Below, one piece after another: positions 22,000 through 29,152 of a DNA stretch of 64,000 bases (position 1 is its first letter; every line of letters begins with the position of its first letter). The translations under genes and the position numbers were made by a program. The DNA comes from an uncultured Prevotellaceae bacterium (lineage in GTDB: Bacteria; Bacteroidota; Bacteroidia; Bacteroidales; Bacteroidaceae). The stretch covers positions 34,568 through 98,567 of the forward strand of contig CACYXD010000022.1 in NCBI GenBank assembly GCA_902778255.1. Reading direction: 5' to 3'. The notes under the pieces were generated by a model. That model saw only the letters and a program-made list of their open reading frames with translations. It was not told the DNA's origin and searched no databases.

Positions 22000-22314
22000 A
22001 TACGGGCTTCCAACAACCTCAAGTACAGATACAGAAAAAGCGCAGACTCTCACTTCATCCGCATCTGGAGGTCGTAGGAAGAACCCGTATAATGGAGATT
22101 AGCTTAAGCCCGCGCAAAGCACGAGCAAAGAGCCGTATCGTTACCATTATACTGTATCCAATGAATTTCCTACGTTCCCAGACACTATCGATAACCAGCT
22201 ATTGCCGTTATATATTTCCTCTAAAGTCATACCGCCACCCTGCACTCAGGGATTCAGACCTCGTGAGACCAGCGCCGTTTTAACGACGTATCGGCGATAC
22301 TTGATGCAAAGTTA
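22000..22314 (-). ncRNA. Candidate structured RNA / leader upstream of the restriction-modification genes
   Basis: On the minus strand a -7 element TAACTTTG (22314-22307) precedes about 300 bases rich in inverted repeats: GTATCG/GATAC, CGTCGTT/AACGGCG, CCCT-GAGTGC-AGGG, and a long-range pair CGGGCTT/GAAGCCCG enclosing ACCTC/GAGGT. The only open frame is a 27-codon one (22230-22147, starting MTLEEIYNG). No -33 element is at the standard distance. It could be a regulatory leader, a stand-alone small RNA or a decayed gene. I do not recognise it as tmRNA, RNase P RNA, SRP RNA or a known riboswitch. Confidence 0.35.
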
Positions 22315-22398
22315 CAAATTCTTTTCCAATTATAAATGCTTTTTACCCAAAAACTTTTTATCTTTCTATAGAAAAGATGTCAATGGACTAACATTCAT

Positions 22399-22478
22399 TC
22401 CCACGCTGGGAATGCTTTGGTCCCACGCTGGGACTGCCTTAGTCCCACGTTGGGAACAAGCCAGTCCCAGCGTGGGAA
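22399..22478. repeat. 22-bp tandem array of TCCCACGCTGGGA near-palindromes
   Basis: Near-palindromes begin at 22399, 22421, 22443 and 22465, exactly 22 bp apart. The first three read TCCCACGCTGGGA or close variants and the fourth is inverted (TCCCAGCGTGGGA). The spacers differ. No gene covers them. Confidence 0.85.
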
Positions 22479-22626
22479 TTGTTTTTGTTTCGCTTCGTCA
22501 TGTAGCTATTTCATTTTCAAAAGAGCAGAAATATTTGAAGATTTATTGATTTTTGGGCAAGACCTAACATTGAAAATTAGTAAGTATTTGATTATAAATC
22601 ATTTACCAACAATTTTAGTGCTTCAA

Positions 22627-22682
22627 CACTTAACATAGGAGTTAACATAGAGGTAACATAGACCTAACATCAGACTTAACAT
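22627..22682. repeat. Phased TAACAT array, left arm of the 44-bp inverted pair
   Basis: TAACAT occurs at 22631, 22643, 22654, 22665 and 22677, spaced 12, 11, 11 and 12 bp. Bases 22627-22670 match the reverse complement of 24090-24133 at 41 of 44 positions. This array lies upstream of the VapE-type gene and its promoter. Confidence 0.85.
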
Positions 22683-22745
22683 TAAGCATCAAAAACAATT
22701 AGGATTCTTTTTTGCAAAAAAATGTGCTTTTTTTAGGTCAAACTC

Positions 22746-22776
22746 TTGCAAAACGGCAAAAAATTTTGTATCTTTG
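22746..22776 (+). promoter_or_regulatory. Promoter of the VapE-type gene
   Basis: TTG at 22746-22748, a 20-bp spacer, and TATCTTTG at 22769-22776. The start codon lies about 76 bp downstream. The phased TAACAT array ends about 64 bp before the -33 element. Confidence 0.75.
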
Positions 22777-22852
22777 CACATTGAAAGGCCCGACGCTATG
22801 AGAAACACCCATAAGCCAATCCTTGCCTTAACTTAAACCATTATTTATCTTT

Positions 22853-24082
22853 ATGACAAACAAACCATTAATCAATGGGGAGGCTATGAATGCTGCCCTG
22901 GAGACAACACTCGCTGTAGAGTTGTTTCTAAACGAAAATTACTGTTTCCGTCGTAACATCCTCAACGGAAAGGTAGAGTTTATGGAAAAGCCTAATGACG
23001 AAGTCGAATGTACCACTACGTCTGATGAGGCTTGGCGCCCTCTGACTCAGGAGGCGCTCAACAGTATTATCCGCCGAGCCAAGAAGGAGCAGGTATGCGA
23101 AAAGGGAAGTCCGAAGACGGAGATTATGGAGTTCGTACATTCTGATGATGTACCCGTACATAATCCTATCGGCGACTACATGAAGCTGTTGCCGAAATGG
23201 GACGGGAAGAATCACATCGGCGAACTCTTTGGTCGTCTGCCAGGCATCACCTCTGAAAAGCAGGCTTACCTCTGTACCTGGTTTTTGTCTATGGTAGCCC
23301 ACTGGCTTCAGATGGACACGCTTCACGGAAATGAATGTGTGCCTACGCTGATTGGTGCTCAGGGTTGCGGAAAGACCACCTTTTTCCATCGGCTGCTTCC
23401 TCCAGAGTTGCGCCAGTATTATCTGGATCACCTGAACCTGTCGAATAAGTTCGACAAGGAGATGGCGTTGACAAACAATCTGCTGGTGAACCTCGATGAG
23501 TTGGATGCCATCCGTCCCAGTCAGCATGCTGCGCTGAAGCAGACACTCTCGAAGAGTAAGGTGAACGGACGTCCTATCTACGGTGCCTCGCAGGAAGACC
23601 GCCCTCGTTTTGCCTCGTTTGTAGCGACTACCAACAATCCCCATCCGTTGACGGATGCTACAGGCTCGCGTCGATACATCTGCTTGCAGATACCTGAAGG
23701 GCAGTATATCGACAACTCTGGTGAGATAGACTATCAGCAGCTTTATGCTCAGGCGGTTTATGAACTGACTGTGGCAAAGACGCCGTATTGGTTCTCTAAC
23801 GATGAGGTAGCCCGCATCCAGCAACTCAACCAGAACTATATGGAGCAGAAGGACATTGCAGAGATGGTGGAAGTATGCTTCCGCAAGCCCAAGGAGGGCG
23901 AGACACCTAAACTGATGAACACAAAGATGCTGCTGAGCCATATCCAGAAGGAATATCCTTCCGTAGATATTAGTCACGGAAATAAGGTTCGCGTGGGAAT
24001 GGCGATGACTAATCTGGGTTACGAATATGCCGACCGTAGTAACATGGCCTTCTACAAGGTCATCCCACTACGGGCGGCATAG
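22853..24082 (+). CDS. VapE-type primase/helicase-like ATPase (with DUF3874-like C-terminus)
   Basis: 409 residues. A VapE (virulence-associated protein E) P-loop domain covers about 110-330, with Walker A GAQGCGKTT (168-176), Walker B LLVNLDELD (Asp215/Glu216) and a sensor segment FVATTNNPHPLTD. The C-terminus (RVGMAMTNLGYEYADRSNMAFYKVIPL) resembles the winged-helix-like DUF3874 tail of Bacteroidales homologues. VapE proteins are superfamily-3-like replication ATPases of plasmids, phage satellites and integrative elements. No integrase, primase or phage genes lie nearby. The gene sits precisely between mirror-image phased arrays, which look like protein-binding or origin-like sites. It is probably a relic or minimal replicon module. 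Confidence 0.82.
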   Translation: MTNKPLINGEAMNAALETTLAVELFLNENYCFRRNILNGKVEFMEKPNDEVECTTTSDEAWRPLTQEALNSIIRRAKKEQVCEKGSPKTEIMEFVHSDDVPVHNPIGDYMKLLPKWDGKNHIGELFGRLPGITSEKQAYLCTWFLSMVAHWLQMDTLHGNECVPTLIGAQGCGKTTFFHRLLPPELRQYYLDHLNLSNKFDKEMALTNNLLVNLDELDAIRPSQHAALKQTLSKSKVNGRPIYGASQEDRPRFASFVATTNNPHPLTDATGSRRYICLQIPEGQYIDNSGEIDYQQLYAQAVYELTVAKTPYWFSNDEVARIQQLNQNYMEQKDIAEMVEVCFRKPKEGETPKLMNTKMLLSHIQKEYPSVDISHGNKVRVGMAMTNLGYEYADRSNMAFYKVIPLRAA

Positions 24083-24089
24083 CCCAAAC

Positions 24090-24133
24090 ATGTTAGGTCT
24101 ATGTTAGGTCTATGTTAACCCCTATGTTAAGTG
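24090..24133. repeat. Phased ATGTTA array, right arm of the 44-bp inverted pair
   Basis: ATGTTA occurs at 24090, 24101, 24112 and 24124. The 44 bp is the reverse complement of 22627-22670 with three mismatches, and the similarity continues more weakly for about 15 bp outward. It begins 8 bp after the VapE-type stop codon. Confidence 0.85.
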
Positions 24134-24189
24134 TTTAAGCCTAAAAATTAAATATAAATCATTAATAATCAACCAATTAACAATTTTCA

Positions 24190-24639
24190 ATGTTAAGTCT
24201 TATGGAAAAACAATTAGAATATAAAAATATACCTTGGGAATATCCACTTTGCTTCAATGAAGCCTGTAAGCTTCGCGAATCATGTATGCATTATCAGGCC
24301 TACAAACTTCACCCCAAAGAGCGACTAACGGGACCTGCTGTCCTGCCCTCAGCTTGGCAGGACGGAGAATGTCAGCGCTACAGCGAGACGAAACTGGTGA
24401 AGAAAGCTTGGGGCTTCAGTAATATCTATAACAACGTGCCAAATTATCAGAAGGCAGAAGCGCGTCGGAGGGTGAAGAGCTACTTCAGTTGGGGTAACGG
24501 CCCCTATTACCGTTATCATCATGGAGAGAACAAACTATCGCCCCGCCAGCAGGAAGACATCATGCAGATTCTTTCCACATTTGGCAATACCGAAGGATTG
24601 GCCTTCGATCACTACGAAATGGACTATGACTTTAGTTAA
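24190..24639 (+). CDS. Conserved hypothetical protein (possibly DUF6078-like)
   Basis: 149 residues, no signal peptide or membrane segment. The N-terminal half contains a cysteine-bearing pattern LCFNEACKLRESCMHYQ, like small Bacteroidales proteins of unknown function often found with VapE genes. I recall this as DUF6078-like but could not check. The first ATG (24190) lies inside an AATGTTAAGTCT copy of the phased-array sequence; the ATG at 24202 (MEKQLEYKN) may be the true start. It follows the right arm of the inverted pair by about 56 bp and ends before a terminator. Confidence 0.6.
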   Translation: MLSLMEKQLEYKNIPWEYPLCFNEACKLRESCMHYQAYKLHPKERLTGPAVLPSAWQDGECQRYSETKLVKKAWGFSNIYNNVPNYQKAEARRRVKSYFSWGNGPYYRYHHGENKLSPRQQEDIMQILSTFGNTEGLAFDHYEMDYDFS

Positions 24640-24680
24640 AGAGAGCTAAGCAACAGACGCTTGTATTATCTGCGTTAGAA

Positions 24681-24717
24681 AAAGAGGGGCGCGAATCAAG
24701 AAATTCGCGCTCTTTAT
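24681..24717 (+). terminator. Terminator after the hypothetical gene
   Basis: The stem AGAG(gg)GCGCGAAT / ATTCGCGCTCT with a short loop is followed by TTTATG. It may work in both directions. Confidence 0.7.
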
Positions 24718-24738
24718 GTTAATCTTCTGAAAAGATGA

Positions 24739-24767
24739 TTGTTTTTCCGACAATTTTACTATCTTTG
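24739..24767 (+). promoter_or_regulatory. Promoter of the XRE-cupin gene
   Basis: TTG at 24739-24741 and TATCTTTG at 24760-24767 with a spacer of 18 bp, 29 bp before the start codon. Confidence 0.7.
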
Positions 24768-24796
24768 CGCCTCAAAAACTAAATATTGTAAGTAAT

Positions 24797-25381
24797 ATGT
24801 CTAACAGCAACACATTTGTCGGTTCCAAAATCAAGGGACTCAGAGAGACCAAGAACCTCTCACTGGAGGAGATTGCAGAGCGTAGCGGTCTGACCGTAGA
24901 GCAGATCACATCCATAGAAAACGACCAGAACCTGCCTTCGCTAGGTCCGCTAATAAAGATAGCTCGCGCACTAGGCGTGCGCCTGGGTACCTTTATGGAC
25001 GATAATGATGCGCTGGGGCCTATCGTTACTCGTGCAAAGGATCGCGAGAAAAACAGCAGCATCAGCTTCAGCAACGGTGCTACTGATGCCCGCAAGCACA
25101 TGGAGTATCACCCACTGGCTCAGCAGAAGGCTGGCAGACACATGGAGCCATTCGTGATTGACATCAATCCAGAGGACAGCCCCGAGTTCCAGCTCTCAGC
25201 ACACGAAGGTGAGGAGTTTATCTTTGTGATGGAGGGTGAGATAGAGATTGTTTATGGTAAGGAGACTTACAATCTGAAAGAGGGCGACTCTATCTTCTAC
25301 GACTCTATCGTGAACCACCACGTACATGGTGCTCCTGGAAAGAGTGCCAAGATCCTGGCGGTGGTTTATATTCCGTTCTAA
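24797..25381 (+). CDS. XRE-family regulator with C-terminal cupin domain
   Basis: 194 residues. A helix-turn-helix of the XRE type (about 10-62, LRETKNLSLEEIAERSGLTVEQITSIEND) is followed by a linker and a cupin fold (about 115-190, EGEEFIFVMEGEIEIVYG...LKEGDSIFYDS..NHHVHGAPG). Such proteins sense a small ligand through the cupin and control a neighbouring metabolic gene. Here the expected target is the acyl-CoA ligase at 25799, with which this type of regulator is often paired in Bacteroidetes. The two are separated by a DUF559 cassette that looks like a later insertion. Confidence 0.85.
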   Translation: MSNSNTFVGSKIKGLRETKNLSLEEIAERSGLTVEQITSIENDQNLPSLGPLIKIARALGVRLGTFMDDNDALGPIVTRAKDREKNSSISFSNGATDARKHMEYHPLAQQKAGRHMEPFVIDINPEDSPEFQLSAHEGEEFIFVMEGEIEIVYGKETYNLKEGDSIFYDSIVNHHVHGAPGKSAKILAVVYIPF

Positions 25382-25383
25382 GA

Positions 25384-25423
25384 AGACTCTCCCCCAGCCC
25401 CTCCCTGTGAGGGAGGGGAGTAG
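25384..25423. repeat. Left inverted repeat of the DUF559 cassette
   Basis: A 40-bp GC-rich sequence containing the hairpin CCCCTCCCTGTGAGGGAGGGG. It matches the reverse complement of 25830-25869 at 36 of 40 positions. It starts 2 bp after the XRE-cupin stop codon. Confidence 0.85.
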
Positions 25424-25437
25424 ATAGAAAGAATACG

Positions 25438-25806
25438 ATGGGGTATAAAACCGCGTATCCCGATAGATATGAACTCCTAAAAGCGTTTGCTCGCGAGAAC
25501 AGAAAGAATGCGACAGTAGCCGAGGATATACTCTGGGAGTATCTGAGAAAGAAAGATTTTGGAGAAAAGTTCCTTAGACAACATATCATCGGCGACTATA
25601 TAGTAGATTTTGTATCACGTAAAGGCGGACTCGTCATTGAGGTGGATGGCGGATATCATTCCGAACCAAGACAACAAGCCGACGATATGCTTAGAGAACA
25701 AGATCTCGAAAAGATGGGATATCATGTAATCCGTTTTACGAATGATGATGTCCTCTATGATATAGACAATGTAATTGAACAAATAGAAAATTATTTCAAT
25801 GAATAA
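25438..25806 (+). CDS. DUF559 (Vsr-like fold) endonuclease-domain protein
   Basis: 122 residues. It shows the DUF559 pattern: [24 protein letters not shown] near the start, then [16 protein letters not shown] and [13 protein letters not shown], where the Asp and Glu-x-Asp make up a PD-(D/E)xK-type site, then [17 protein letters not shown]. These proteins are predicted endonucleases of unclear role related to very-short-patch repair enzymes. The gene is framed by near-identical 40-bp inverted repeats, and its stop codon overlaps the start of the ligase gene (ATG at 25799). The whole 25384-25869 segment looks like a mobile cassette that landed between a regulator and its target. Confidence 0.85.
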   Translation: MGYKTAYPDRYELLKAFARENRKNATVAEDILWEYLRKKDFGEKFLRQHIIGDYIVDFVSRKGGLVIEVDGGYHSEPRQQADDMLREQDLEKMGYHVIRFTNDDVLYDIDNVIEQIENYFNE

Positions 25807-27586
25807 TAAAGACAATAACGCTCAGGTAACCACTCCCCTCCCTCACAGGGAGGGGACGGGGGAGAGTCCAAAACTTGATATGGCAGGCCGTCCGTTGCCT
25901 GATAGAACCTACCCTGCTGAGACAGGAAGCGAGGGCTACCAGTTGTGGGAACGCACATTGGGAGAATGGCTGGAATATTGGGCTGAGACAACCCCTGATA
26001 AGGAATATATTGTTTACTCAGACCGCGACCTGCGCTTCACATGGAGCCAGTTTAACCAGCGCGTGGACAACTTGGCAAAGGGTCTGATTAGCATCGGCGT
26101 GAAGAAAGGCTCGAACGTGGGCATCTGGGCTACCAACGTGCCCGACTGGCTCACCTTCCTCTATGCCACAGCCAAGATTGGTGCCGTGCTCGTAACGGTG
26201 AACACCAACTATAAGCAGAACGAGCTGGAGTACCTGTGTAAGGACTCGGATATGGAGGTGCTCTGCATCACCGACGGCACATGGGATTGTAACTACGTCG
26301 ATATGACCTACACCATGCTGCCCGAGCTGAAGACCTGCGAACGTGGCCATCTGAACAGCAAACAGTTCCCCTACCTGAAGAATGTGGTTTATATCGGTAT
26401 GGAGAAATATCGCGGCATGTACAACACTGCCGAACTGCTGCTCCTGGGTCAGAACGTGGAGGATGACACGCTGAACGAGATGAAGAAGCAGGTGAACTGT
26501 TTCGACGTGTGCAACATGCAGTACACCAGCGGCACTACAGGATTCCCCAAGGGCGTGATGCTGACCCACCACGGTATTGCCAACGACGGCTACTTCACAG
26601 GAGAGAATATGGGCTTCACGCAGGATGACAAACTCTGCGTCTGTGTGCCTCTGTTCCATTGTTTCGGTGTGGTACTGGCTACGATGAACTGCTTGACTCA
26701 CGGCTGTACGGAGGTGATGGTAGAGAAGTTCGACCCCCTCGTAGTACTGGCTTCTATCCATAAGGAGCGTTGTACGGCGGTCTATGGCGTGCCCACGATG
26801 TTTATCGCCGAGCTGAACCACCCCATGTTTAATATGTTCGACCTCACCTGTCTGCGTACGGGTATCATGGCAGGTTCGCTCTGTCCTATCGAACTGATGA
26901 AGCAGGTGTCGGAAAAGATGTATATGACCATCACCAGCGTATATGGCTTGACAGAGTCATCGCCCGGTATGACGCAGACCTGTCTGAACGATACGTTCGA
27001 GCAGCGCTGCACCACTGTGGGTCGCGACTTCCCATTTGTCGACGTGAAAGTGCTCGACCCAGAGACGGGCGAGGAATGTCCCGTTGGCGTACAAGGCGAA
27101 ATGTGCTGCAAGGGCTTCAACGTGATGAAGGGCTACTATAAGAACCCCGAGGCTACGGCTGAGGTCATCGACAAGAACGGCTACCTGCACTCAGGCGACC
27201 TGGGCGTGAAGGACGAACAGGGCTTCTATAAGATTACAGGACGTATCAAGGATATGATTATTCGTGGTGGTGAGAACATCTATCCACGCGAAATCGAAGA
27301 GTTCCTGTATCACATGCCTGGCATCCGCGACGTACAGGTGGCTGCCGTGCCTTCAAAGAAATATGGCGAGGCCGTGGGTGCCTTCATCATTCTGGAGGAA
27401 GGTGCCAAGATGACTGCCGAGGACGTGCAGTTGTTCTGCCGCGGAAAGATAGCTCGTTATAAGATTCCTAAGTACGTGTTCTTCATCGACCAGTTCCCCC
27501 TGACGGGAAGTGGAAAGATTCAGAAGTTCAAGCTGAAGGAGATGAGCCTGAAGCTCTGCGCAGAGCAAGGCATCGAAGTGGTTTAA
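25799..27586 (+). CDS. AMP-forming acyl-CoA synthetase (fatty-acid CoA ligase type)
   Basis: 595 residues. Adenylation-domain motifs are clear: [16 protein letters not shown] (P-loop), [38 protein letters not shown] and a C-terminal [12 protein letters not shown] with the catalytic lysine. It should activate a medium- or long-chain carboxylic acid to its CoA thioester in the cytoplasm. The first 30 or so residues ([25 protein letters not shown]) are unlike the family and are encoded by the DUF559 junction and right inverted repeat; the native protein probably began near [14 protein letters not shown]. The insertion may therefore have changed the start and translation of the gene. A strong terminator follows. 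Confidence 0.87.
   Translation: MNNKDNNAQVTTPLPHREGTGESPKLDMAGRPLPDRTYPAETGSEGYQLWERTLGEWLEYWAETTPDKEYIVYSDRDLRFTWSQFNQRVDNLAKGLISIGVKKGSNVGIWATNVPDWLTFLYATAKIGAVLVTVNTNYKQNELEYLCKDSDMEVLCITDGTWDCNYVDMTYTMLPELKTCERGHLNSKQFPYLKNVVYIGMEKYRGMYNTAELLLLGQNVEDDTLNEMKKQVNCFDVCNMQYTSGTTGFPKGVMLTHHGIANDGYFTGENMGFTQDDKLCVCVPLFHCFGVVLATMNCLTHGCTEVMVEKFDPLVVLASIHKERCTAVYGVPTMFIAELNHPMFNMFDLTCLRTGIMAGSLCPIELMKQVSEKMYMTITSVYGLTESSPGMTQTCLNDTFEQRCTTVGRDFPFVDVKVLDPETGEECPVGVQGEMCCKGFNVMKGYYKNPEATAEVIDKNGYLHSGDLGVKDEQGFYKITGRIKDMIIRGGENIYPREIEEFLYHMPGIRDVQVAAVPSKKYGEAVGAFIILEEGAKMTAEDVQLFCRGKIARYKIPKYVFFIDQFPLTGSGKIQKFKLKEMSLKLCAEQGIEVV
25830..25869. repeat. Right inverted repeat of the DUF559 cassette
   Basis: CCACTCCCCTCCCTCACAGG followed by GAGGGGACGGGGGAGAGTCC. 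It pairs with 25384-25423 and is translated in frame as [14 protein letters not shown] at the ligase N-terminus. The copy at 3843-3882 inside the GH2 gene has the same orientation. Confidence 0.85.
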
Positions 27587-27610
27587 GGCAGAGAAAAAGA
27601 AAATATATAA

Positions 27611-27640
27611 AAAAAGCGGAATCTTACGGTTCCGCTTTTT
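27611..27640. terminator. Bidirectional terminator between ligase and GHL10 genes
   Basis: AAAAAGCGGAA-TCTTACGG-TTCCGCTTTTT forms a symmetrical stem with an A tract on one side and a T tract on the other, between convergent genes. Confidence 0.88.
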
Positions 27641-27670
27641 ATTATGCAATTTATGCAATGCAATTAGTTC

Positions 27671-29152
27671 CTATAGCTTGACGGCCTTCTTGGCAGGCTT
27701 ACTCTCGTTCTGCAGGCGGTTGAGGGAGGTGACTACATAGTAGTACTTCGTGCGACCAGCAGAATAAGGGAGTTTGTAATAGGTGTTGGAGGTAACTGTC
27801 ACGAGTTTCGAAGGGTCGTTGACGTTGACCTTCTCGCCCTTGGCAAAGCGATAGACAGCATATTTCGTAGCCTCATCGCTCCATTTCTTGCTCTTAGGAG
27901 CCGTCCAGAACAGGATATAGCCATCGCGCGTCCAGACGGGCTTCACCTTACGGGGCTTGGCAGGCTGAGTCTTGTCGATAAACGGCATCAAGGGCTGGAG
28001 AGCAGGATAGCGCCAGTAGTTCTGACGAAGGTTCGTGCCGTAGTTGCCCGTATTATCGACTGCGGCCTTGGCATACCACAGTACGGTGCCCTGAACATTC
28101 TGCATCTGCTCGCTGAGGCGGCGCTTGGCAGCCTGCTGGTGCTGACTGGCGTTCTTGGGGTCACGATTCTTCACCGTGCGCTCAATATCCTCGCCAATAA
28201 ACAGGGGGCGTGCACCAGCATACTCGTTCCACCAGCGAATCAACGTGTCATAGTCGGCCGCCTTGTTGCCTATCTCCCAATAAATCTGGGGCACGCAGTA
28301 GTCGAGCCAGCCCTGATTAACCCACAGAATCACGTCGGCATAGAGGTCGTCGTAGTTCTGCAGGCCATTGGTATTGCTGCCTGTGGCGCTATTCTTCTTG
28401 TTACGATAGATGCCGAAGGGCGAGATGCCCACCTTGACCCAAGGCTTGGCAGCATGGATCGTCTCGTAGAACTGCTTGATAAACATGTTGACATTATTAC
28501 GGCGCCAGTCGCCAATCGTACGGAAGCTCTTGCCATACTGCTGATAGATAGCCTCATCGGGAATGGTCTGGCCTGCAGCGGGATAAGGATAAAAGTAGTC
28601 GTCCATGTGGATACCGTCCACATCGTAGCGGGTCACGATGTCCTTGGCCACCTCGCAGATAAAGTCACGATTCTCCTTATAGGCAGGGTTGAGGATCTTC
28701 AGTCCGTCGTAGTCGAAGCACCACTCAGGATGCTTCATGGCCACATGATTAGAAGCCAGCATAGAGGTGCCCTTGGTCTTGGCACGATAGGGGTTGATCC
28801 ACGCATGAAGTTCCATGCCTCGCTGATGACACTGGTCAATCATCCACTGAAGAGGGTCCCAATAAGGCGAAGGTGCCTTGCCCTGCTGACCTGTGAGGAA
28901 GCGGCTCCAAGGCTCAAGACTGCTCTCATAGAGCGCGTCGCACTCTGGGCGCACCTGAAAAATAATGGCATTGACACCGTCTTTCTGAAGCTCGTCGAGC
29001 TGATAGGTCAGGGTCTGCTGCATCTTCTGTGTGCCCATACCCTGGAACTGTCCGTTTACGCATTGTATCCACGCGCCACGAAACTCACGCTTCTGCTGTG
29101 CATTGGCCACAAGTGCCAACATAGCAAGGAAAAGGAGAAATAGTTTTTTCAT
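27671..29152 (-). CDS. Exported GHL10 family (glycosyl hydrolase-like 10) protein
   Basis: 493 residues with a signal peptide ([19 protein letters not shown]). The GHL10/DUF187 barrel starts REFRGAWIQCVNGQF and includes DGVNAIIFQVRPECDALY, MELHAWINPYRAK, DVDGIHMDDYFYP and VKVGISPFGI. A C-terminal Fn3-like sandwich follows (KPVWTRDGYILFWTAPKS...YYYVVTSLNRLQNES). Such proteins are thought to act on cell-envelope or other glycans, but substrates are mostly unknown. Its ATG overlaps the metH stop in an ATGA, so translation is coupled to methionine synthase, an unexpected pairing. Confidence 0.85.
   Translation of the reverse strand: MKKLFLLFLAMLALVANAQQKREFRGAWIQCVNGQFQGMGTQKMQQTLTYQLDELQKDGVNAIIFQVRPECDALYESSLEPWSRFLTGQQGKAPSPYWDPLQWMIDQCHQRGMELHAWINPYRAKTKGTSMLASNHVAMKHPEWCFDYDGLKILNPAYKENRDFICEVAKDIVTRYDVDGIHMDDYFYPYPAAGQTIPDEAIYQQYGKSFRTIGDWRRNNVNMFIKQFYETIHAAKPWVKVGISPFGIYRNKKNSATGSNTNGLQNYDDLYADVILWVNQGWLDYCVPQIYWEIGNKAADYDTLIRWWNEYAGARPLFIGEDIERTVKNRDPKNASQHQQAAKRRLSEQMQNVQGTVLWYAKAAVDNTGNYGTNLRQNYWRYPALQPLMPFIDKTQPAKPRKVKPVWTRDGYILFWTAPKSKKWSDEATKYAVYRFAKGEKVNVNDPSKLVTVTSNTYYKLPYSAGRTKYYYVVTSLNRLQNESKPAKKAVKL

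Noticed and set aside
21855-22549. Plus-strand open frames in the gap before the VapE-type gene
   Set aside because: They lack domain features and cross repeats. The region reads better as a minus-strand leader and a repeat array.
22627-24133. Insertion sequence with terminal inverted repeats
   Set aside because: The arms are internally repetitive and helically phased rather than transposase-type ends, and the enclosed gene is an ATPase, not a transposase.
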